Part shown: positions 6,256 to 10,547 of the stretch, in pieces
Layout of the letters: each line of letters opens with the position of its first letter
Numbering within the stretch: position 1 is the first letter of the stretch
NCBI GenBank assembly: GCA_910577885.1
Contig: CAJTNK010000066.1
Location: 1 to 10,547, forward strand
Direction of reading: 5' to 3'
Length of the DNA stretch: 10,547 bases
Source of the DNA: an uncultured Rikenella sp.
Lineage (GTDB): Bacteria > Bacteroidota > Bacteroidia > Bacteroidales > Rikenellaceae
The notes under the pieces: model-generated
What the model was told of the DNA's origin: nothing
The model's database searches: none
What the model saw: only the letters and a program-made list of their open reading frames with translations
Translations under genes and position numbers: made by a program

Positions 6256-7959
6256 TCACGGCAGGGCGACCAGCCGGTCGATCTCGTCGCGCAGCTCGAG
6301 CTCTTCTTTCAGCTTTCGGCAGGATTTGGCGATTTCTTCGGAGGTCTGTTTGTTGGCGATCGTTCGATTGAGCAGCGGTATGATACCCCGATGTATTCGT
6401 GGAGCCATTATGTCTATTTTGTCTGTATTGAAATCTTTTTTTTGTTTGATCAATTGTTCCACAATCCGAGTCGATAGCTTGGGTCCCCACGGCTGATCGT
6501 CGGCCAAATCCGATAGCAAGAGTCCCATATGGATATCCCTGCAGTCGAATTCTTCCAGCTCTTCCGGCGTCATGAATTGTATTAATTGCGAGGTGAGTTT
6601 CTTTTTTAAGTTGGCCTGAATGATGTAGCGGGCCCACCGGGCATCATTGAACCGAAAGATCGCTTTGATCGGGCTGAAATGTGTTTTGACTTCATAACTC
6701 TCGCGTGTGTACTCAGAGGTAGCTATACCTATAAATGCATAGTCCTCATCAGTATGTATTGTGACTGACACCTGATTATTTTCGATGCTGAACCTGTTTC
6801 GACCCATTAGGTTTGGGGCCTTTTCAAACTCTTTATTTTGTTCAAAAAAATCCGTGTTATTAAAGAGGTCGAACGGCGGCTTTCTCACCAACAATTCCGC
6901 CGCTTCCTCCGGCGATCGGTCGAGCAGCTCGGCCCAAAAGTCGAGTGGCATCCGTTCGATCAATTCACAGTGTAAAATGGGTAACTGGTGTTCGGCGAGC
7001 TGTTGTAGTATCGACGCGTTACGCAGTACTGTCGCGTGATACTGTAATCCTAATGTCTTCAACTGCGGCGTGTACTCCAACGGTTCATATTCCCATCCGG
7101 TCTTCTCCTGATAACGGAGCTTTCCGCGCAGCATGTCGGCGCTCTCCCGAATCAATTGCGAATCCGGCAGGCTCAACAATAGCTTCTGTGCGGCCTTCCG
7201 TACGCTATCGCTGCGATCTTTTTCGGCAACCATTTGTAAAAACGGCTCGTCGGCCACACTCAATCCTGTTCCAAGACACGTAACGAGGTGTTCGCGATGT
7301 TCAACCGTTTGTTCTTTCCAGTCGCTCTGCAACAAGGCCAGCGCTTTGTCCGGCTGCGTCTTCCGCAGCCGGTACAGCATATGTTTGCGCACCTTGAGCG
7401 AAGCGGTCTTCCACATCTCCTCCTCTTCGCCCTCGTTTTCGGCGTCGTACCCCATCTGTTTCCGCAGCCACACGCCGCGACGCCCAGCGAGCGTCCACAA
7501 CATCCGCTGGAAATTTTGGTACATGGTGTAGTCGTCGGCGTATGCTTTTCTGAACAGATCCAGCAGATAGGCCGGCGGGATCAGCCGTTTTCCGCCCCAT
7601 TCCATCGCCCGCCGGTAGGCGTATTCCAACAGGCCGTAATGTTTATTAGCGCACAGGCGCTCCAGCATCTGCCCGAAATCCCGGCTGAAATAGGTCGTTC
7701 CTTCCTCCTCTTCAGCCGCCGGCTCGATCGCCGAGAGCGACTCGTCCGCCGCCTCCGGTTCCGTCCCGGCCCGCTGACAAGCGAAGGCCAGCGCCCCCAT
7801 CCGATACAAAACCTCTTCGGGATCCGCCCCGGCCGTTTCACTCCGGAGCCGGGCGAAAGCCTCCTGCAGAAACGCCGGGAGCTCCCCCTCGTTCGGCACG
7901 AACTCTTTGGCGGCCGTCCCCAGCAGGGCGGCGTTGACGATAGTATCAGTCGCGTTCAT
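6256..7959 (-). CDS. DUF5691 family protein
   Basis: This 567-residue protein begins NATDTIVNAALLGTAAKEF, as DUF5691 proteins typically do, and is the usual companion of SWIM and MoxR genes. Residues 190-270 are helical and HEAT-like (DRSDSVRKAAQKLLLSLPD at 248-266 is a typical repeat end). The C-terminal part holds a beta-rich block (about 385-440) and ends with DDQPWGPKLS (487-496) followed by charged helices. No catalytic motif, signal peptide or membrane helix is visible, which suggests a scaffold or adaptor; that is inference. Its start codon lies inside the end of the SWIM gene, so translation is probably coupled. Base composition changes within the gene: the first third is GC-rich like its neighbours, while roughly 6390-7090 (residues about 290-520) is markedly AT-richer with different codon choice, yet the frame is intact. 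Confidence 0.88.
   Translation of the reverse strand: MNATDTIVNAALLGTAAKEFVPNEGELPAFLQEAFARLRSETAGADPEEVLYRMGALAFACQRAGTEPEAADESLSAIEPAAEEEEGTTYFSRDFGQMLERLCANKHYGLLEYAYRRAMEWGGKRLIPPAYLLDLFRKAYADDYTMYQNFQRMLWTLAGRRGVWLRKQMGYDAENEGEEEEMWKTASLKVRKHMLYRLRKTQPDKALALLQSDWKEQTVEHREHLVTCLGTGLSVADEPFLQMVAEKDRSDSVRKAAQKLLLSLPDSQLIRESADMLRGKLRYQEKTGWEYEPLEYTPQLKTLGLQYHATVLRNASILQQLAEHQLPILHCELIERMPLDFWAELLDRSPEEAAELLVRKPPFDLFNNTDFFEQNKEFEKAPNLMGRNRFSIENNQVSVTIHTDEDYAFIGIATSEYTRESYEVKTHFSPIKAIFRFNDARWARYIIQANLKKKLTSQLIQFMTPEELEEFDCRDIHMGLLLSDLADDQPWGPKLSTRIVEQLIKQKKDFNTDKIDIMAPRIHRGIIPLLNRTIANKQTSEEIAKSCRKLKEELELRDEIDRLVALP
7946..7959 (-). other. 14-bp SWIM/DUF5691 overlap (translational coupling)
   Basis: The DUF5691 ATG (7959-7957) precedes the SWIM stop TGA (7948-7946) in a different frame. 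A ribosome finishing SWIM would terminate next to this start, which favours coupled translation and fixed stoichiometry. The overlap also confirms the operon order. Confidence 0.8.
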
Positions 7960-9283
7960 CTCTCCAACAATAAAATTCGTCGTTCGGTTGGTTCCAAATC
8001 GAGAGCAGCTCCCACCCCTCTTCGTCCGCCAGCAGGAACCCCCGGAAAGGCTTCCCGCCGGTCGTCACCAGCAGGGGGATGCGTATCTCCTCCCGGATCC
8101 GCACCGGAAACCGCTTCCCCTCCGCGTCCACCACCCAGTTCCGTGTCCCGTCCTCCGCCAGCCGCAGCCCGTCGACCACCGTCGGAACTTCGTCGATAAA
8201 CGGGTTTTCGCCCACCGCCGCCCGATACCGTGCAGCGGCTTCCTCCAATCCGCTGCACGCCGCCGGCACGAATCCGCCCTCCCCGACCCGCTGGTGGCTC
8301 CGGAACAAAGCCCGTAAGCTCCCCACCCCCGAGTAGAAACACAACTCACCGTCGTAAAAATCCCCCGGTACGAGGCTCATTTCCGGAATCTTCTTCGGCG
8401 CGAGGAATTCCAGGTAGACAGCCATCCGACCACTCCGCTCGCCATACAGCCAGTAACTCTCGACTTTCAACTGGTCGACCCGCCTCACCCGTTTGTGCAG
8501 CACCATCCACCGGTCGGCCACCGCCTCGCCCGCCAACACCTCCTCCTTGGTCTGCGGATATCCGATCAGGGTGCGGATCTCGCACTGCCAAGCCTCCGAC
8601 CGCCGCTCCAAATGTCGGTACGCTTCGGTGAGCAGCCACAGCTTGCCCAGTCGCTCGGTCAGCAGTGCTTTCCAGCTCTCTCCGGTGAAGTCCATCTCGC
8701 CCAGCGCCCGCAATCGACCGGCCAGTCCCGGCGCCTGGGCGTCCACCATCCGCCGGGCCATCCCCTCGAACAGCTTATCGGCCCGCTCCGGCACCTGCAA
8801 AAGCCCGTTCCGCAACAGGTCTTTCAACCAAACCTGCAGGTCGTCGATCCCCTGCATCACGTTCTTGTGCCGCTGAGCCTGTCGCCGCGCCTGGGCGGCT
8901 TCGTCCACCGGGGCGTCGCCCTTGGTTTTCTGCTCCTTTTTCTCGGCTTTCTGGTCCCGCTTGGCCAGCCACTCCGAGATCCACTCCGGCTCGTCGGCCG
9001 CACCGAAAAGCTCCGGCCGCGCCGCATATAACAACAAGAGACCCAAACCGTGTTTGCACGGAAACTTCCGGCTCGGACACGAACACTTGAAAGCGAGGTC
9101 CTGCGTGTCGACCACCGTCTGATAAGGGGTCTTTCCGCTCCCCTGGCAATGCCCCCACAGCGCCCGGGTGCCGGACGCCCGGAGAATCCACTTGCTCTCC
9201 GTGGCCAACCCCTTGGCAGCCTTGACGGACGACGCGTCCGGTGCCAGCTGCACGATTTGTTCTTCGGTCAGATTCAACAACAT
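7946..9283 (-). CDS. SWIM zinc-finger protein (YehQ-like)
   Basis: This 445-residue protein has a SWIM zinc finger near the N-terminus: C67-x-C69, six residues, C76-x-H78, in FKCSCPSRKFPCKH. SWIM domains bind DNA or proteins. The rest is a charged, Lys/Glu/Gln-rich linker (107-145), a helical middle and a C-terminal beta-rich region, with no known catalytic motif. I chose ATG at 9283 (MLLNLTEEQIVQLAPD) over the upstream ATG at 9340, because the extra 19 residues would overlap the promoter (9310-9340) and are unlike the family start. It is the first gene of the operon, and its last codons overlap the start of DUF5691 by 14 bp. E. coli YehQ is the comparable protein in the yehLMPQ cluster, from memory. 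Confidence 0.92.
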   Translation of the reverse strand: MLLNLTEEQIVQLAPDASSVKAAKGLATESKWILRASGTRALWGHCQGSGKTPYQTVVDTQDLAFKCSCPSRKFPCKHGLGLLLLYAARPELFGAADEPEWISEWLAKRDQKAEKKEQKTKGDAPVDEAAQARRQAQRHKNVMQGIDDLQVWLKDLLRNGLLQVPERADKLFEGMARRMVDAQAPGLAGRLRALGEMDFTGESWKALLTERLGKLWLLTEAYRHLERRSEAWQCEIRTLIGYPQTKEEVLAGEAVADRWMVLHKRVRRVDQLKVESYWLYGERSGRMAVYLEFLAPKKIPEMSLVPGDFYDGELCFYSGVGSLRALFRSHQRVGEGGFVPAACSGLEEAAARYRAAVGENPFIDEVPTVVDGLRLAEDGTRNWVVDAEGKRFPVRIREEIRIPLLVTTGGKPFRGFLLADEEGWELLSIWNQPNDEFYCWRDERD

Positions 9284-9309
9284 GGCTAAGTTTATCCGAT
9301 TCGTCCTTA

Positions 9310-9340
9310 CAAAGGTAATTTTTCCGTTCCTCCAAGACAA
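9310..9340 (-). promoter_or_regulatory. Bacteroidota promoter of the MoxR/VWA operon
   Basis: On the minus strand, TACCTTTG (9317-9310) matches the -7 consensus TAnnTTTG exactly. A TTG lies 20 bases upstream (9340-9338), a fitting position for the -33 element. Transcription should begin near 9304, leaving a leader of about 20 nt before the SWIM ATG at 9283. The surrounding DNA is AT-rich compared with the genes. Confidence 0.75.
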
Positions 9341-9445
9341 GAAAATATTTATTTGTTACCTTATCATTGGCTACGGGCCGAAACCGTTCTTTTTAATTGC
9401 GTTTCTCTCGTTTTGCTTTCGGCAATTTGCAACCCGTGTTTGGTG

Positions 9446-9726
9446 AACCGTACGGAACGGTTCTCTTTGTGAACAAAGAGAACCAGAAAGACTTTCGAGG
9501 ATGCTTACGCATCCTAACTCTATCTCGGTACAGTGTTCGCCTGTTTCCTTGGGGTGGGATTCTTTTTGGGCGTGCTCTAAGGTTATTACAGCCTAAGCAC
9601 GCCTAAAAGAACCCACCCCAAAAGAGAGGCAAAGCACCTTGTGCCCGGGATGGCTTAAAAGTGCGAAGCACTTTGCTAAAGTTTTTTTGGTACTTTCTGT
9701 TCACAGAAAGTACAGTACCCTCCTGT
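9446..9726. repeat. nested imperfect palindrome of about 280 bp
   Basis: Five hairpins are arranged symmetrically. The centre is a long stem, 9549-9576 with 9596-9621, broken only by small bulges, around a 19-nt loop. On either side are short hairpins 9498-9515 (AGGATGC/GCATCCT) and 9658-9674 (AAAGTGC/GCACTTT). Outermost are 9459-9484 (11-bp stem GGTTCTCTTTG) and 9690-9713 (10-bp stem GTACTTTCTG). Each outer hairpin carries TGTGAACA at its loop when read towards the centre, and is followed by ACCA, then AAA, then ACTTT. The two halves are therefore diverged inverted copies, and distances to the centre agree within about 3 bases. It could be a MITE-like element or a structured RNA; no transposase is present. 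Confidence 0.8.
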
Positions 9727-9804
9727 CGCTAAAAACCGATTGCGAACTTGACCGAAGTAGCACAAGGGAAACGAAGGTAAAAGGTACGGTACCTTCCTGG
9801 CGCT
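9710..9804 (+). repeat. 21-bp direct repeat pair
   Basis: GTACAGTACCCTCCTGTCGCT at 9710-9730 recurs at 9784-9804 with three substitutions, 74 bases apart. The first copy overlaps the right end of the nested palindrome; the second ends just before the DUF3109 promoter region. Each contains a GTAC-n-GTAC core. They could be element ends or a duplicated binding site. Confidence 0.6.
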
Positions 9805-9828
9805 AGTGAAAAGTTATAAATTAAAAAG

Positions 9829-9836
9829 TACCTTTG
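9829..9836 (+). promoter_or_regulatory. -7 box immediately before DUF3109
   Basis: TACCTTTG matches the Bacteroidota -7 consensus TAnnTTTG and ends only 5 bases before the preferred DUF3109 ATG at 9842. There is a GTG, but no TTG, 20 bases upstream (9806-9808). If this box is used, transcription would begin at or next to the start codon, giving a leaderless message. The alternative is a chance match, with an unrecognised promoter further upstream. Confidence 0.4.
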
Positions 9837-9841
9837 GGGGC

Positions 9842-10423
9842 ATGATACAGATTGACGATAAAATCATCAGCCTTGATTTGTTTACGGCTCGTTTTGCGTG
9901 TGATTTGGGGGCTTGTCGGGGTGAGTGTTGTGTGGAGGGTAATGCGGGGGCGCCGCTCGACGAGGAGGAAATTGCGTTGCTCGAGAGTGAGTGGCCTCAT
10001 TACGAGTCTTACATGACGCCGGAGGGGCGTCGGTCGGTGGAAGAGCAGGGGGTGGCGGTGGTCGATGAGGAGGGGGATCTCACGACGCCGCTGGTGGACG
10101 GCGCAGAGTGTGCTTATGCGATTCGCGAAAACGGTGTCACGTGGTGTGCCATCGAAAAGGCTTGGGTCGAGGGTCGGACGCCCTTTCGGAAGCCGATTTC
10201 GTGCCATCTCTATCCGATTCGGCTGGTGAGGCTCTCGAACGGCATGACGGGTTTGCAGTACCATCGTTGGGAGGTTTGTCGGGCGGCGGAGCTCTTGGGG
10301 CAAAGTCGGGGCGAACCGCTTTACCGGACGTTGCGGGAGCCGATCGTGCGCCGTTTCGGCGAGGCTTTCTACCGGGAGATGGAGGCGTGCGAGGCCGAAC
10401 TGCGGCGGATGGGCGAGATTTGA
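9842..10423 (+). CDS. DUF3109 family cysteine-rich protein (YkgJ-like)
   Basis: This 193-residue protein begins MIQIDDKIISLDLF, the standard start of the DUF3109 family in Bacteroidota. The conserved cysteines are C20, C25, C29, C30 (CDLGACRGECC), C90, C102, C121 (ISCHLYP) and C146. This pattern is shared with the YkgJ-type putative zinc- or iron-sulphur-binding proteins. The precise function is unknown to me; metal binding in the cytoplasm is likely. I prefer ATG at 9842 to the GTG at 9806, because the 12 extra residues (MKSYKLKSTFGG) fall outside the family and would overlap the -7 box. It is a single gene divergent from the operon. No Rho-independent terminator is apparent within 70 bp of the stop. 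Its length is slightly short but normal for the family. Confidence 0.92.
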   Translation: MIQIDDKIISLDLFTARFACDLGACRGECCVEGNAGAPLDEEEIALLESEWPHYESYMTPEGRRSVEEQGVAVVDEEGDLTTPLVDGAECAYAIRENGVTWCAIEKAWVEGRTPFRKPISCHLYPIRLVRLSNGMTGLQYHRWEVCRAAELLGQSRGEPLYRTLREPIVRRFGEAFYREMEACEAELRRMGEI

Positions 10424-10492
10424 TCCTTTGCCGGGTTTTCTGCTCGTGTTGGGAGGCGGTTGGCGGGGTGGGGCTCGCGCGGACAGAGGAGG

Positions 10493-10547
10493 TTTTTCTC
10501 TCCCGTCAGGCCCCAGCAAAACGAAGTTTTGCCCGTCCCGCCGGGGG
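10493..10547 (-). repeat. 55-bp repeat, copy 2 (inverted mate at 814-868)
   Basis: The last 55 bases are the exact reverse complement of 814-868, and the match probably continues past the window edge. The hairpin GCAAAAC-GAA-GTTTTGC is at 10516-10532. Relative to DUF3109 transcription the repeat begins 70 bases after the stop, in the same gene-sense orientation that copy 1 has relative to DUF4293. Just upstream, GCGCGGACAGAGGA (about 10477-10490) resembles GCGCGGACAAAGAC in the repeat arm at 5-61. Confidence 0.9.

Larger units (their letters stand above)
1633..9283 (-). other. five-gene SWIM-DUF5691-MoxR-DUF5682-VWA operon
   Basis: All five genes lie on the minus strand with a 14-bp overlap and then gaps of 52, 27 and 20 bp. 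The only clear Bacteroidota promoter inside or before the block is the one upstream of SWIM. The gene content matches a widespread but poorly understood conserved set that includes, from memory, E. coli yehLMPQ. The ATPase and VWA pair would be the motor and adaptor. The SWIM protein may recognise nucleic acid or a client, and the two DUF proteins may be scaffold or effector. These roles are inference. Confidence 0.85.
9341..9841. other. 500-bp divergent intergenic region
   Basis: This lies between the divergent SWIM operon and DUF3109. It holds no gene I can support: the one 69-codon plus-strand frame (9397-9606) runs through the palindromic repeat and has no family resemblance. The contents are AT-rich promoter-proximal DNA (9341-9440), the nested palindrome (9446-9726), a 21-bp direct repeat pair, and the DUF3109 promoter. 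No tRNA or riboswitch pattern was recognised. Confidence 0.7.

Noticed and set aside
9284..9340. Upstream ATG (9340) as the SWIM start
   Set aside because: It would place the promoter inside the coding region and adds 19 residues atypical of the family.
9397..9606. 69-codon plus-strand frame upstream of DUF3109
   Set aside because: Most of it translates one arm of the nested palindrome, and it has no family match.

Overview
The window looks like a chromosomal segment from a GC-rich member of the Bacteroidales, possibly Alistipes or another Rikenellaceae. Three things point there: DUF4293 is a membrane family essentially confined to Bacteroidota; the DUF3109 protein has the form usual in that phylum; and three genes carry the Bacteroidota -7 promoter box TAnnTTTG. 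The genus is a guess from recollection of similar GC-rich intergenic repeats; the phylum is well supported.

Layout. Positions 1-1022 hold no intact gene. This kilobase contains a fragment of a FISUMP-type (Fibrobacter succinogenes major paralogous domain) lectin-like gene on the minus strand, a pair of inverted repeats around it, several GC-rich hairpin repeats and a Rho-independent terminator. Positions 1023-1568 (minus) encode a four-helix DUF4293 membrane protein with its own promoter. Positions 1633-9283 (minus) are one five-gene operon, transcribed in the order SWIM zinc-finger protein, DUF5691 protein, MoxR-like AAA+ ATPase, DUF5682 protein, VWA-domain protein. Positions 9284-9841 are intergenic and hold the operon promoter plus a ~280-bp nested imperfect palindrome. 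Positions 9842-10423 (plus) encode a DUF3109 cysteine-rich protein. The window then runs into an exact second copy of a 55-bp repeat found near position 840.

How the genes work together. A MoxR ATPase paired with a VWA protein carrying an intact MIDAS suggests a chaperone or remodelling machine, by analogy with RavA-ViaA and with NorQ/CbbQ paired with VWA partners. The SWIM, DUF5682 and DUF5691 proteins are its constant companions in other bacteria; from memory, E. coli yehLMPQ is the comparable set (ATPase, DUF5682-like, VWA, SWIM). The substrate and purpose are not known to me. Tight spacing (a 14-bp overlap, then gaps of 52, 27 and 20 bp) and one recognisable promoter argue for co-expression.

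The most unusual material is non-coding: the nested palindrome at about 9446-9726; the 55-bp repeat that lies in the same gene-sense orientation downstream of both DUF4293 and DUF3109; and the inverted-repeat-bounded segment 5-550 with its FISUMP fragment, which shows a codon pattern like that of diversity-generating retroelement targets. No tRNA, rRNA, CRISPR array or transposase gene was seen.
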